Counted from the first letter of the stretch, positions 1-10,073 are shown. The stretch is 64,000 nucleotides of DNA from Leptospiraceae bacterium (GCA_024233835.1 JACKPC010000002.1:209001-273000), one strand, 5' to 3'. The notes: generated from the sequence alone by a model not told the origin. A program made the numbers and translations.

Positions 1-1
1 T

Positions 2-274
2 AAAGAGCAACTGGAGAAGTCTCGCACCCTGAGAGCTTATTTACCGGTTAAAATTGTCCTTGAGTTTCTGGAAGAACGTGTTGAACCGGATATTTCTGTT
101 TTTATTGGAAAAAAGATATCTGAACGACTAAAAAGTCAGGATCCAAGAGATTTTCGGAATCGAATGGAATGGAAAACAAGGAAAATTTTGGAATCGATTC
201 GGATCAATGGAACTCTCTTAGGTTTTGCACTCGGGGCAGCTTTCGGTCTTCTGGGAGAAATACTTTTAAAATGA
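2..274 (+). CDS. C-terminal part of a DUF445-type membrane protein (5' end outside window)
   Basis: An open frame enters from the left edge and ends at 272-274, giving about 90 residues. It ends with a basic/acidic helix followed by ESIRINGTLLGF and a Gly-rich hydrophobic tail (ALGAAFGLLGEILLK). The IRINGT plus Gly-rich terminal membrane helix is what the DUF445 family shows at its C-terminus. DUF445 proteins are membrane proteins of unknown function. Only the tail is visible, so the family call is moderate. Confidence 0.6.
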   Translation, partial: KEQLEKSRTLRAYLPVKIVLEFLEERVEPDISVFIGKKISERLKSQDPRDFRNRMEWKTRKILESIRINGTLLGFALGAAFGLLGEILLK

Positions 275-411
275 GCGGTGACCCACTAATTTTTGACCTA
301 TTCTGGCATCCGTTCAAAAAAGAAGGTTTTTATTTACTTGCTAAAGAGAAGAAATTTCATAACATCGTAGGTATAAACATAAAGAAACTAAAATGCAAAT
401 GGTAAAATGTC

Positions 412-1551
412 ATGAATAAAGTATTAAATCTTTTTGAACCCAAGCACTATCGATATATCATCAGTGGATTGATTATCTTTTACTTAAATTTAGTAATATA
501 TGATAATTATAATATTTTACAAAGATATTTTCCTTTTCAAGAATCACAGTTTATAAAACTTCTAATATCTTCCGAAATAGCTCTTATCCTTTCTTATCCT
601 TTGCATAAAATTTTTACTTTCGTAGATGGTTTTTCTTCTTTCTTCGCAAAATTCTTTAAGTTTAGTTTTTATGGTAATCTAATTCTACTTTTTCGTATTT
701 TTTTCTTCTATATAGGGAGTTTACTTTTCAACAATCCTTATATTCCTAATGTACTTAGTATTATTTTTATTGTATTAATTAACTTTGTTATTTTTGATAG
801 ATTTATTTTTAACCCGAGTACGTATCGTGACGATATAGATAATCCTTATGATTCAGAAGGTTCAGGAATCCAAACTCTGGAAACCATAGAAGAAGCAAGA
901 AACTATAATAAATGGATAGCTGAGAAATTTGAAGACTATCTGGGAGAACATAACCTCGAGATAGGAGCAGGCAGGGGGACAATCAGTGCCATTATTTCAG
1001 AAAAGTTTCCTCTTGAAGTATTTGAAATTGCTGAAGACAATGTAGCTTTTTTACAAAAAAGGTTTGCTAACAACAAAAATATTAAAGCAGTAGAAAAAGA
1101 TTTCTTGGAGTGTAATAAATATTCTCACTATGATTGTATTTATTCTTCTAATGTACTGGAGCATATTGAAGAAGATGGAAAGTTTCTCTTTCATAGTATG
1201 AAACTATTAAAAACCGGTGGATTCTTTATTGCGGTTGTACCGGCAATGCCTCTCTTATACTCAAAATTTGATTCGATTATCGGACATGTAAGAAGGTATT
1301 CCAAAAAAGACTTATCTCGATTCAAAGATGTATTGCAGCAAAATGGATTTTCCTTTAAAATAATTAAATACCGATATTTTAATCCTATTGGTGCATTTGG
1401 CTGGTTTATTAAAATGAAGTTAATGAACAATACTGTAGTTAAAAAGAGCGATGCTATGACTATGAATGCAATCTTACCTTTTGTATCTTTTCTGGATTAT
1501 ATTCCTTTTCCCTTCGGGCAAAGCCTGTGGATAGTTATCAAAAAAATTTAG
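412..1551 (+). CDS. GtrA-like membrane domain fused to a SAM-dependent methyltransferase
   Basis: Residues about 10-140 form four hydrophobic segments with a GtrA-like pattern (SYPLHKIFTF between helices 2 and 3, FVIFDRFIF at the end). GtrA proteins are small membrane proteins thought to help move lipid-linked sugars. Residues about 165-379 are a class I methyltransferase: LEIGAGRGTIS (SAM-binding loop), then an acidic strand end, DCIYSSNVLEHIEEDGKF and GGFFIAVVPAMPLLYSKFD, as in the Methyltransf_11/23 group. The protein probably modifies an envelope sugar or lipid at the inner membrane. No glycosyltransferase is visible nearby. The start ATG is followed at once by the GtrA part. Confidence 0.8.
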   Translation: MNKVLNLFEPKHYRYIISGLIIFYLNLVIYDNYNILQRYFPFQESQFIKLLISSEIALILSYPLHKIFTFVDGFSSFFAKFFKFSFYGNLILLFRIFFFYIGSLLFNNPYIPNVLSIIFIVLINFVIFDRFIFNPSTYRDDIDNPYDSEGSGIQTLETIEEARNYNKWIAEKFEDYLGEHNLEIGAGRGTISAIISEKFPLEVFEIAEDNVAFLQKRFANNKNIKAVEKDFLECNKYSHYDCIYSSNVLEHIEEDGKFLFHSMKLLKTGGFFIAVVPAMPLLYSKFDSIIGHVRRYSKKDLSRFKDVLQQNGFSFKIIKYRYFNPIGAFGWFIKMKLMNNTVVKKSDAMTMNAILPFVSFLDYIPFPFGQSLWIVIKKI

Positions 1552-1583
1552 CATTTAGCAAAACTACGTTTTTTTGAACCATC

Positions 1584-4500
1584 ATGAAATCTACCCGTTA
1601 TATTCTATTTTTGATTCTTTACTTCATTTTATTTTTCATCTCCTGTCATAAAACCAATTCTCCCAAAAGCTTCCCAAAGACAATTAATGGAATATTACAT
1701 TTAGAACATTGGGACTTTGCTAAAGATGGAACGGTTAATCTGGATGGAGAATGGGAATTTTATTGGAATAAGTTATTAAAGCCTAAGGATTGCAGGCTAA
1801 ACCAGACATGTTTAAAAACGCACATTCCTGTTCCAAGACATTGGATGGGATGGAAAATAAAAGAGCAGACCCTTGAGCATAAAGGCTATGCCAGCTATAG
1901 ACTTGTTGTCTATCTTCCTGAAATCAAAGACCTTGCCTTAAAATTAAATCGCATCGGCACTGCTTATAAACTGTTTGTAAATGGAAGCCTTCTTTCTGAA
2001 ATTGGAAAAGTTAGTACCGATCCAAAAGATGCACAGGCTTACTTCTATCCACAAGTAATAGATATACCCAATTCAAATGAAAAGGAACTTGAAATACTCC
2101 TGCAGGTATCTAACTATCACCACAGACGTGGTGGTATTTTAGAAAGAATTATAATCGGAAAGAAAAAACAGATAGCTTCCATGCGAGAAGCAAATTTAAG
2201 CATGGATCTCTTTTTGGTGGGTAGCCTGTTGATTATGGGTTTCTATCATTTTGGACTTTTCATATTGAGAAAGAAAAATCGTCTTGCTTTATACTTTGGA
2301 ATTTTATGTAGCAGTCTTGCACTTAACTCCCTTATGTTTGGAGAAAGATACTTTTATAGACTATTCAGTGGCTTCCCTTATAACTGGGGAGTCACTCTTG
2401 AATTTTTAACTTTTAATTCTGCAGTTCCTGCTTTTCTTTTATTTATTTCAGAAGTATTTCCCGAAGAGATTAATAAAAAAATAATAAAGCCCATTCTTAC
2501 TTCCTGTGTTATTGTTCTGAGTATAATCCTTTTCTTTCCTCCACGATTACTAACATTTGTAATCAATATTTCTTACATCCATATTATTACGGTAGTAATA
2601 TATGCAATATATATAATGATTCTTGCCAGCATTCATAAAAGAGAGGGAGCTAAAATTTTCCTCTCAGGTTTTATTATTTTTGCCTTGTTTATTGTTAACG
2701 ATATATTATATGTTACTAACATTATAAGAACCGCGCAACTGGTTCCTCTGGGTTTTTTTTGGTTTATTTTTTCTCAATCCTTTTTTCTGTCCATGCGCTT
2801 TTCAAGTGCTTTTTCTACCGTTGAAATCCTTTCAAATGATTTAGAAAAACAAAATAGACGATTACAACAGCTTGATAAACTCAAAGATGAATTTCTTTCA
2901 AATACTTCACACGAACTTCGCACCCCATTAAATGGGATTATCGGTCTCGCTGAATCATTACTCGATGGGATAGCGGGCCAACCCAATTCTATTGCAAAAA
3001 ACAACCTCAAATTAATTGTTAGTAGCGGTAAAAGGCTTTCCAGTCTTGTAAATGATATTCTTGACTTCTCAAAGCTCCGTAATCATGAATTGCACTTACA
3101 ACTAAAACCTGTAGATTTGCAAAGTCTTACGGAAGTAGTACTTACCATGTCAAAGCCTTTAATTTTAAATAAGTCCTTAAGTTTATTAAACCATATTCCA
3201 TCTGATGTTCCCCTAATTTTTGCCGATGAAAATCGTCTACAACAGATTATGTTCAATCTAATAGGAAATGCCATTAAGTTTACAGAAGAAGGAGAGGTAA
3301 TTGTAGGGATAAAGAATAGTAAGGATCCCTCTATTCATAATCCAAAACCTTCCTTTCTCACAGTTTATGTTCAAGATACCGGCATTGGAATTCCCCGGGA
3401 ACGCATAGACTCTATTTTTCAAACTTTTGAACAAGTTGACGCTTCTATTGAGCGTAAATATGGAGGAACAGGTCTCGGTCTTGCTGTTACCAGGAAACTT
3501 ATAGAACTGCATGGAGGAAAAATCTGGGCTGAATCAGAATTAGGGATAGGCTCCACATTTTATTTTACCTTACCCCTAACTCAGAACCTTGATTCAAATC
3601 CTCGAATTGATATTGAAGCGTTGAGAGATCGTAAACCTATCACAGAGAGCTTTGTTGCAGTCGAGAATGGTATTGATACAGAGATTATCCCGCTCCAAAG
3701 AACAGCCGCTGAAGTCAGGGGTAGTATACTGGTTGTAGATGATGAAATTGTCAATCTACAGGTGATGGAAAATCAACTTTCTTTGAGTGGATTTCGTGTA
3801 TATAAAGCCAGTAATGGAGAAGATGCCTTAAGGATAATTCCGGAAATTCAACCGGATTTAATTCTATTAGATATTATGATGCCCCGGATTTCGGGATATG
3901 AAGTATGTCAACAGTTACGGAAAACATATAAACCTAATGAACTTCCTATTATCTTTTTATCAGCCAAATCTCAGATGGAAGCTGTTATTCATGGTTTTAA
4001 GAAAGGAGGAAATGATTATATGATAAAACCCTTTAATAAGGATGAACTTAAACAGCGTGTTACCACGCATATACATTTGACCAGAGTATTTAAGATGACA
4101 AACCAGTTTTTTCCTGAAGAATATCTAAAGTTTTTATCCTTATCCAGTATACTTGATATACAATTGGGAAAATATATAAAAAAAGCAATGTCTATTATGT
4201 TTATTGATATTCGTTCCTATACGAGTATTTCCGAGAAAATGAATGTGGAAGAAAATTTTATCTTTATAAATCAATTTCTTAAATATATTAATCCGGCAAT
4301 TAGAGAAAATGAAGGGCTTGTAAATCAGTATATGGGAGATGGATTGATGATACTTTTTCCCGGAGAAGTGGAGAGTGGAATTCGCTCCGCTATAAGTATT
4401 TTAGAAGGGGTAAAGGCTTTTAATAAAAATTTAATTACACAGGGTAAGGAAAGTATACGTGTAGGAATAGGCATTAATTATGGAGAAGTAGCATTTGGTA

Positions 4501-4943
4501 TCATCGGAAGCGAATATCGCAAATCAGGAAATGTTATTTCCGATACAGTAAACCTGGCATCGAGAATGGAAGGTTTAACAAAATATTATGGTTCTACTGT
4601 AATTATTAGTGAATACATATATAAGAAAATTAAGAATGAATCTTCCTATCCAATTCGCTATCTGGACAGGGTTCGAGCAAAAGGTAAAACAAAACCGGTA
4701 AGAATCTATGAACTCATTACGGAAGAAGAAAAAGACAAACTAGAAGCAATAGAAGATTTTAAAAGAGGGATTTATTATTACTTAGCTGGTAAATTTGATA
4801 AATCCTTGAAAATATTTGAGGATCTTAATAATCTTTATAAAAATGATAAGGCAGTTGAAATATACAGGCAAAGAATAGAAGAAATTTTAAAAAATGGTAC
4901 AGAGGAAAACTGGGATGGAACCTTTGATCATCTTAGTAAGTAA
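1584..4943 (+). CDS. 7TM receptor / hybrid histidine kinase / receiver / class III nucleotide cyclase
   Basis: The 1119-residue protein starts with a lipobox-like signal (FFISC). Next come a jelly-roll sensor of 7TMR-DISM type (about 40-200) and seven membrane helices (about 205-410). The kinase follows with phospho-acceptor His443 in SNTSHELRTPLNG, then an N box, DTGIGI and GGTGLGL. A receiver has acceptor Asp763 (LILLDIMMP) and Lys in MIKPF. The class III cyclase (about 865-1050) has metal Asp875 and Asp919. The position of the usual adenine-binding Lys is Gln915, and the partner residue is Asn983, so substrate choice is not obvious. A short TPR-like tail closes the protein. It probably converts an extracellular signal into phosphotransfer plus cyclic nucleotide output. 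Confidence 0.9.
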   Translation: MKSTRYILFLILYFILFFISCHKTNSPKSFPKTINGILHLEHWDFAKDGTVNLDGEWEFYWNKLLKPKDCRLNQTCLKTHIPVPRHWMGWKIKEQTLEHKGYASYRLVVYLPEIKDLALKLNRIGTAYKLFVNGSLLSEIGKVSTDPKDAQAYFYPQVIDIPNSNEKELEILLQVSNYHHRRGGILERIIIGKKKQIASMREANLSMDLFLVGSLLIMGFYHFGLFILRKKNRLALYFGILCSSLALNSLMFGERYFYRLFSGFPYNWGVTLEFLTFNSAVPAFLLFISEVFPEEINKKIIKPILTSCVIVLSIILFFPPRLLTFVINISYIHIITVVIYAIYIMILASIHKREGAKIFLSGFIIFALFIVNDILYVTNIIRTAQLVPLGFFWFIFSQSFFLSMRFSSAFSTVEILSNDLEKQNRRLQQLDKLKDEFLSNTSHELRTPLNGIIGLAESLLDGIAGQPNSIAKNNLKLIVSSGKRLSSLVNDILDFSKLRNHELHLQLKPVDLQSLTEVVLTMSKPLILNKSLSLLNHIPSDVPLIFADENRLQQIMFNLIGNAIKFTEEGEVIVGIKNSKDPSIHNPKPSFLTVYVQDTGIGIPRERIDSIFQTFEQVDASIERKYGGTGLGLAVTRKLIELHGGKIWAESELGIGSTFYFTLPLTQNLDSNPRIDIEALRDRKPITESFVAVENGIDTEIIPLQRTAAEVRGSILVVDDEIVNLQVMENQLSLSGFRVYKASNGEDALRIIPEIQPDLILLDIMMPRISGYEVCQQLRKTYKPNELPIIFLSAKSQMEAVIHGFKKGGNDYMIKPFNKDELKQRVTTHIHLTRVFKMTNQFFPEEYLKFLSLSSILDIQLGKYIKKAMSIMFIDIRSYTSISEKMNVEENFIFINQFLKYINPAIRENEGLVNQYMGDGLMILFPGEVESGIRSAISILEGVKAFNKNLITQGKESIRVGIGINYGEVAFGIIGSEYRKSGNVISDTVNLASRMEGLTKYYGSTVIISEYIYKKIKNESSYPIRYLDRVRAKGKTKPVRIYELITEEEKDKLEAIEDFKRGIYYYLAGKFDKSLKIFEDLNNLYKNDKAVEIYRQRIEEILKNGTEENWDGTFDHLSK

Positions 4944-5021
4944 ACCATACGAAACTTTAAATAAAGAAAAAATGTGAAAGAAGCTCTTCTTATCATTCCA
5001 ATTTGTCGTTATTAATCCCTC

Positions 5022-5240
5022 TGGGTAGATGTTTTCAGCGGTGCCACATACGAACTGGTGAAGGACTTTTTTGACTGCGAATATCGTGGAGAAGTGGCGG
5101 CTAAGAACAAAGGCATGGTGCAGATGTACTATGTTAACGGCCTAAACTCGGAATTTTCTAAAGATGGTGAAATAAGAGTTCCTAATGAAAAGTTTTGGGA
5201 AATGTATGGCCCTGTAATTAAAAATGTATTTTCCACATAA
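5022..5240 (+). pseudogene. Remnant of the C-terminus of an adenylate cyclase
   Basis: The frame reads SGATYELVKDFFDCEYRG and continues to a natural C-terminus. It matches the last 60-70 residues of the Rieske-cyclase at 47501-49234 (GIIKDFFDCEARG, the MVQMYYVN/DVEMFFVN region and the NEKFWEMY/NQKFLDYI end). No catalytic core lies upstream: 4944-5021 is only a gap after the previous gene. This is therefore the broken tail of a class III cyclase, probably a deletion product. A GTG at 5058 could start a 60-residue peptide, but it would have no catalytic residues. Confidence 0.75.
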
Positions 5241-5273
5241 TTTTATATAATACTTAAATTGGAGTTATTTCCC

Positions 5274-6213
5274 ATGAAAGTTTTTATTTTCTCTTTCTTT
5301 TTATGTATATATTCTTTTGGATCTTTATTTCCTGACGACTCCATTGAAAATCATTCTATTGCCATTAGTGTTACCGATGAACTCTACAGACAAATGGATT
5401 TACAGTTAGATCCGGAGGAATTAAAGGAAACAGATAAAGAACGAACACTTAGATTAGCTCTAAAAACTGTCTCTTTGTTTCTTGCAAATCCAAATCGTCT
5501 TGAAAATCGAGATAACATTGAAGAACATATACTATCTCATCAAATAAAGAAAGAACTTTTAAGTTATTTAAGTTCAGACAAGGATTCTGTTGAAAAAGAT
5601 GTAGAACAGGTATTTGATCTTTTACAAACCCAGGTTACAACCGCCTCTACAAAAACTGTCAAAAGAACAAATGAAGCTCCCAACATTGTATCTGTTTTCC
5701 AGCAAAAAGAAATTCAGGACTATGGCAGGTTTTCAATATAAGAAATTTTCCTCTTATGTAAATTTTTCACGATTCTTTAGATATTATGAATATAGCATAG
5801 ACCCTACAGTTTCAAGGCATCCGAATGAGGTGACTTCAAGTCCGGCAACATCAGCGAATTTTGGATTCACTTACTCATTTTCTCGAGTTTTATTCAGTAC
5901 AAATCTAAACTATAGAGGAGCTTCTCACAGAAAAAACAGTTCTATGGGTGAAATCGAACCGCTTACGGGCTATCTATTAGATAATCCTTATAGTGATTCC
6001 TATTCCTATCCCATGTACAGACCCAAAGTAGTACCCGCCTGGACAAATGTAAATGTACGCATGATGTATCTTTTATCGGAGAAATTTCAAATCGGAGGCT
6101 ACGTGAGTAATCTTCTAAATTCTTCTCAGTACCTTTTAGAAGTAAGTAATATTCCATCTGATTACAGGAGAGAAAGAAGAAGGTTTTTCTTCGAATTTAA
6201 GGGACAGTTGTAA
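5274..6213 (+). pseudogene. TonB-dependent outer-membrane receptor, internally deleted and frameshifted
   Basis: The ATG at 5274 follows GGAG at 5261. The first frame has a signal peptide, an acidic N-terminal extension and the start of a plug domain (EAPNIVSVFQQKEIQDYG), then stops at 5739-5741. A different frame continues from about 5735 to 6213 with beta-barrel strands and a typical end (WTNVNVRMMYLLSEKFQIG, SNLLNS, FFFEFKGQL). Nearly the whole plug and barrel (several hundred residues) is missing between the two. The remaining gene cannot make a working receptor. It lies beside the cyclase remnant, so one or more deletions probably hit this locus. Confidence 0.8.
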
Positions 6214-6320
6214 AAAAGTTGGGAGTTTTTCTTTTAAGTACGATCTTATCAGTATTCCCTTCGCAATCGAAATAAAATAAGGACGTGAAAAAAAGCTAAT
6301 GTGTAAATAACTTTTTAACC

Positions 6321-6349
6321 TTGACAAAGTCTATAATTAAGATTATAGT
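6321..6349 (+). promoter_or_regulatory. Sigma-70 type promoter of the Ig-repeat lipoprotein gene
   Basis: TTGACA at 6321-6326, a 17-base spacer and TATAGT at 6344-6349. An AAAGAGG ribosome site follows at about 6355 and the ATG is at 6368. Confidence 0.75.
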
Positions 6350-6367
6350 ATCCTAAAGAGGGTCAAA

Positions 6368-9300
6368 ATGAAATTATTCCATATATTTTTTTTAATTCTA
6401 TTCATTTCCTGCAATCCGAGTACCTACAATTCAACTAAAGATAATTTCCTTCGTTCTTTTTTTAATACGAACGCAGGTAAAAAAAGTCCTCCTTCTTTAT
6501 TTCTAACACTAAAAGGAAAAATTGCAGACTCCAATTCTAAGCCTGTAAAAAATATATCAATTCAGCTAAACTCAAGCGGCATAGATAGTGCAATACCCGA
6601 ACTATCTGTAAGAAATGCAAGCGGTGAAAATGAACTTATCTGCACTGATTACAATTTAAAACCCGGAGAAGTCACCTGTATTTTTAACCTTCAGCTTCCC
6701 CAATACCAGAACTTTCAAGCTCCCATCCGGCTTTCTTTCACCGGCAATGGAAAAGAAATAGCTCAAATCGCCTCGTTTAACCTTTTTAGAAGTTCGAATC
6801 GTTTTATTCTGAATACAAAAATACCGGATGAAAGTACTTCTTTTACCCTGTTTAACGGAAATACACAACTACCTCTTACTACTATAGCAATAGAGGATTT
6901 TATGGCCGGATCCATAACAGACGATAAGGGAAATTATTCTTTTACCATACAGGCAGGTAAGAAATATATTCTTCACTTAAAGAGTCCGGAAAAAGCTTTA
7001 AGTACTATAGAAATCAATTTAGAAAATATACTAACAGAGGAGCAACTTAAAGAAATCATACAAAATCCCTCTTTATTACCTTTTCAAATTTCCAATAATT
7101 TCCAAAACCTTTTTACTGAATTATCTATTTCTTCTTCTAACATAAATACAGTGCCTTCTAATATAGATAATATTAGCAATTTGGACTATTACAAAGATCC
7201 CGCAAGCTCAAATACCAGTATAAGCCTCCCCACTGTATTTTATTCTCCTTCTACACAGTCTCTAACAGTAGGAAGTAGTTCTACAATTAGTCCTACAGTC
7301 AGCGGAACCGTTAATTCTTTTAGTATAAGTCCTTCCCTTCCTTCCGGTTTAAGTTTTAATTCTTCCACCGGGCTTATCAGCGGTACACCTTCTGTAAGTT
7401 TATCCTCAACTGTTTTTACAGTAACTGCTACAAATATAGCCGGTAGTGTCAGCACCAGTCTTACTTTATCTATCCTGCCAATAAATCCCGATCCCCCCTC
7501 TTCTTTGAGCTATTCAAGTTCTTCCAACACATTTTTGCAGGGAGTTTCTATTAGCTCACTGAATCCCGTTGTTACGGGAACAGTTACATCCTATTCGGTG
7601 AACCCCGCTTTACCTACCGGGCTTTCTCTGAACACATCTACCGGAGTTATCAGCGGCACTCCTTCGGCCACACAGGCTGCGAGTTCTTACACAATTACGG
7701 CCAGTAACACAGCCGGTAGCACCAATACCAGTATTTTAATTATCATAAATCCGCAGGCACCTTCTGTTTTAATTTATTCAGGTTCACCATTCACCTTTAC
7801 TATCAATGCGCCTATCAATCCTCAAAATCCCGTTGTTACGGGAACAGTTACATCCTATTCGGTGAACCCCGCTTTACCTACCGGGCTTTCTCTGAACACA
7901 TCTACCGGGGCTATCAATGGAACTCCTTCGGCTATACAGGGAGCCAGTTCCTACACAGTTACAGCTACTAATGTTACAGGCAGTACCAATACGTCTATTA
8001 GCATTACAGTAAATTCCAACCCTCCGAGTGGCTTAAATTATTCGGGTAATACATTTACTTTCATTAAGAATACTGCAATTAGTCCTCAGAATCCTACTGT
8101 TACAGGAACTGTCACATCCTATTCGGTAAGCCCTACTCTACCTTCCGGGCTTTCTCTGAACACATCTACCGGTGTCATCAGCGGAACTCCTTCGGCTACA
8201 CAGGTAGCCAGTTCCTACACGGTAACAGCTACCAATGCCTATGGAAATACTACTGTATCGATTAGCATTACGATTAATGATGCACCTCCATCATCCCTGT
8301 CCTATACCGCTGCACCTTTTACCTTTACTCAGGGAATTGCTATCAGCCCACAAAATCCCGTTGTTACGGGAACAGTTACATCCTATTCGGTGAATCCTGC
8401 ATTGCCCTCCGGTCTCTCTTTAAACACATCTACCGGGGTCATCAGCGGAACTCCTTCGGCCACACAGGGAGTCAGTTCCTACACGGTAACAGCTACCAAT
8501 TCTTCCGGCAGCACCAATACGTCTGTTAGCATTACCATTATTATTCCAGCTCCATCATCCCTGTCCTATTCCGCTGCACCTTTTACCTTTACTCAGGGAA
8601 TTGCTATCAGCCCACAAAATCCCGTTGTTACGGGAACAGTTACATCCTATTCGGTAAATCCTGCATTGCCCTCCGGTCTCTCTTTAAACACATCTACCGG
8701 GGTCATCAGCGGAACTCCTTCGGCCACACAGGGAGCCAGCTCTTATACGGTAACAGCTACCAATTCTTCCGGCAGCACCAATACGTCTATTAGTATTACC
8801 ATAAATGGAGTTCCTACCCTTTCCGGAAGCCGACTTTTAACCAGATTATCCGGTGCTTCCGGAGGAACCGTAAAAGCCTATGGACTAGTAGTTGATAGTG
8901 CAGGCAATGTTTTTGTAGGTGGAACCACCAATATCGCTTTTGACTCCCAGACTATTACGGGTAGCACAGATATCTTTGTAATCAAATACGATAGCAGTGG
9001 AACAAAACAATGGACAAAGTTTGCCGGGGCTTCCGGAAAAGCTACAGAAGGACTGGCTCTCGCAATAGATGCGGGGGGAAATGTTTATTCCGCCGGATAT
9101 ACTTTCGGTGCATTTAATGGAGTTACCTGTCCGGCTAAAAACAATCAGTCCTGCGGATATATTATTAAATATAATACTTCCGGTGCTCCCCAGTGGACGG
9201 TAGTTCATAACCTTAGTAGCGGAAATAACGCAAGAATAGAATCTATCGCTGTATCAGGTACCTCGGTCTATGTGGCTGGCTATGCTACAGATGGCTGGAA

Positions 9301-10048
9301 TGGCTTAAGCTGTGTAAATATCTGTACCATTTTATCCAGTTATAATACAGAAACCGGAGCACACAACTGGTCTCAGGTGATCGATGCCGGTAACACGAAT
9401 TATATTGGTAAAGGTATTGCGGTAGACGGTTCCGGAAATATTATAATCACAGGCTATACCTATGCAACTATTGATACAAAGACCTGTACTTCTACTCCCT
9501 GTCCAGCTATCGCACAATATAATTCTTCCGGTGTTAGACAATGGTCGGATGTAATTGATGTATATGGCTTTTCTTATGCTACAGCTATTGATTCATCCGG
9601 TAATTCATATATAGGTGGCTACATCAAAGGTGGAACCAGTATCGATTCCCAAAACTGTAGTTTAACTTCTATTTACTATTGTTATACTCTAATGAAATAT
9701 AATAGCTCCGGTATAAGACAGTGGAGTCGAGTAAATGGAACAACTTCCAAAGATGCAGTTACCCAGGGAATTAGCTCTGATGGTGTAAATGTTTATCTAA
9801 CCGGATATACAACCGGGGGTTTAAACGGACAGACTCAAACCGGTACAAGAGATATTTTTCTTATAAAATATGCTTCCGATGGAACTCTGGGTTGGACTTA
9901 TCAAGCAGGTGTAGCCGGTCAATTAACAGATAGCTTTAGTATTTTCTATAATTCAAATAATCTATATACAGGCGGATATACAACCGGTGCTTTAAACGGA
10001 GAAAGCTTAAATGGAAGCTATGATGCATTCTTTGAAAAGTATCAATAA
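6368..10048 (+). CDS. Surface lipoprotein with six Ig-like (He_PIG) repeats and a C-terminal beta-propeller
   Basis: The protein has 1226 residues. The signal peptide ends in a lipobox (LFISC, then NPST). An N-terminal region of about 285 residues contains carboxypeptidase-regulatory-like segments (GKIADSNSKPVKNISIQL). Then come six repeats of about 82-88 residues with the putative-Ig signature (LPSGLSLNTSTGVISGTPS, then YTVTATN). The last ~400 residues have SBBP-type propeller repeats (AIDAGGNVYSAGYT, AVDGSGNIIITGYT, ending GALNG). It is probably exposed at the cell surface and may act in adhesion or recognition; the ligand is unknown. A strong promoter lies directly upstream, so it is likely monocistronic. 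Confidence 0.85.
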   Translation: MKLFHIFFLILFISCNPSTYNSTKDNFLRSFFNTNAGKKSPPSLFLTLKGKIADSNSKPVKNISIQLNSSGIDSAIPELSVRNASGENELICTDYNLKPGEVTCIFNLQLPQYQNFQAPIRLSFTGNGKEIAQIASFNLFRSSNRFILNTKIPDESTSFTLFNGNTQLPLTTIAIEDFMAGSITDDKGNYSFTIQAGKKYILHLKSPEKALSTIEINLENILTEEQLKEIIQNPSLLPFQISNNFQNLFTELSISSSNINTVPSNIDNISNLDYYKDPASSNTSISLPTVFYSPSTQSLTVGSSSTISPTVSGTVNSFSISPSLPSGLSFNSSTGLISGTPSVSLSSTVFTVTATNIAGSVSTSLTLSILPINPDPPSSLSYSSSSNTFLQGVSISSLNPVVTGTVTSYSVNPALPTGLSLNTSTGVISGTPSATQAASSYTITASNTAGSTNTSILIIINPQAPSVLIYSGSPFTFTINAPINPQNPVVTGTVTSYSVNPALPTGLSLNTSTGAINGTPSAIQGASSYTVTATNVTGSTNTSISITVNSNPPSGLNYSGNTFTFIKNTAISPQNPTVTGTVTSYSVSPTLPSGLSLNTSTGVISGTPSATQVASSYTVTATNAYGNTTVSISITINDAPPSSLSYTAAPFTFTQGIAISPQNPVVTGTVTSYSVNPALPSGLSLNTSTGVISGTPSATQGVSSYTVTATNSSGSTNTSVSITIIIPAPSSLSYSAAPFTFTQGIAISPQNPVVTGTVTSYSVNPALPSGLSLNTSTGVISGTPSATQGASSYTVTATNSSGSTNTSISITINGVPTLSGSRLLTRLSGASGGTVKAYGLVVDSAGNVFVGGTTNIAFDSQTITGSTDIFVIKYDSSGTKQWTKFAGASGKATEGLALAIDAGGNVYSAGYTFGAFNGVTCPAKNNQSCGYIIKYNTSGAPQWTVVHNLSSGNNARIESIAVSGTSVYVAGYATDGWNGLSCVNICTILSSYNTETGAHNWSQVIDAGNTNYIGKGIAVDGSGNIIITGYTYATIDTKTCTSTPCPAIAQYNSSGVRQWSDVIDVYGFSYATAIDSSGNSYIGGYIKGGTSIDSQNCSLTSIYYCYTLMKYNSSGIRQWSRVNGTTSKDAVTQGISSDGVNVYLTGYTTGGLNGQTQTGTRDIFLIKYASDGTLGWTYQAGVAGQLTDSFSIFYNSNNLYTGGYTTGALNGESLNGSYDAFFEKYQ
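7228..8814 (+). repeat. Six tandem Ig-domain repeats, the last two almost identical in DNA
   Basis: Repeat units of about 250-264 bases encode the He_PIG domains of the lipoprotein. Units 5 (8287-8550) and 6 (8551-8814) differ at only a handful of bases over 264 bp. Units 2-4 share long identical blocks such as the one encoding NPVVTGTVTSYSVNPALP. This indicates recent duplication or gene conversion. Confidence 0.9.
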
Positions 10049-10073
10049 GAAGAATCCTTAAACTATAAATATA

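Noticed and set aside
169..405. 78-codon frame overlapping the DUF445 tail
   Set aside because: It overlaps a better frame with family features and has no ribosome site or motif; the part after 274 is ordinary AT-rich gap.
7240..7455. Antisense frames inside the Ig-repeat gene (also 8885-9208 and 9332-9541)
   Set aside because: They mirror the repeat composition on the opposite strand and carry no independent coding signal.
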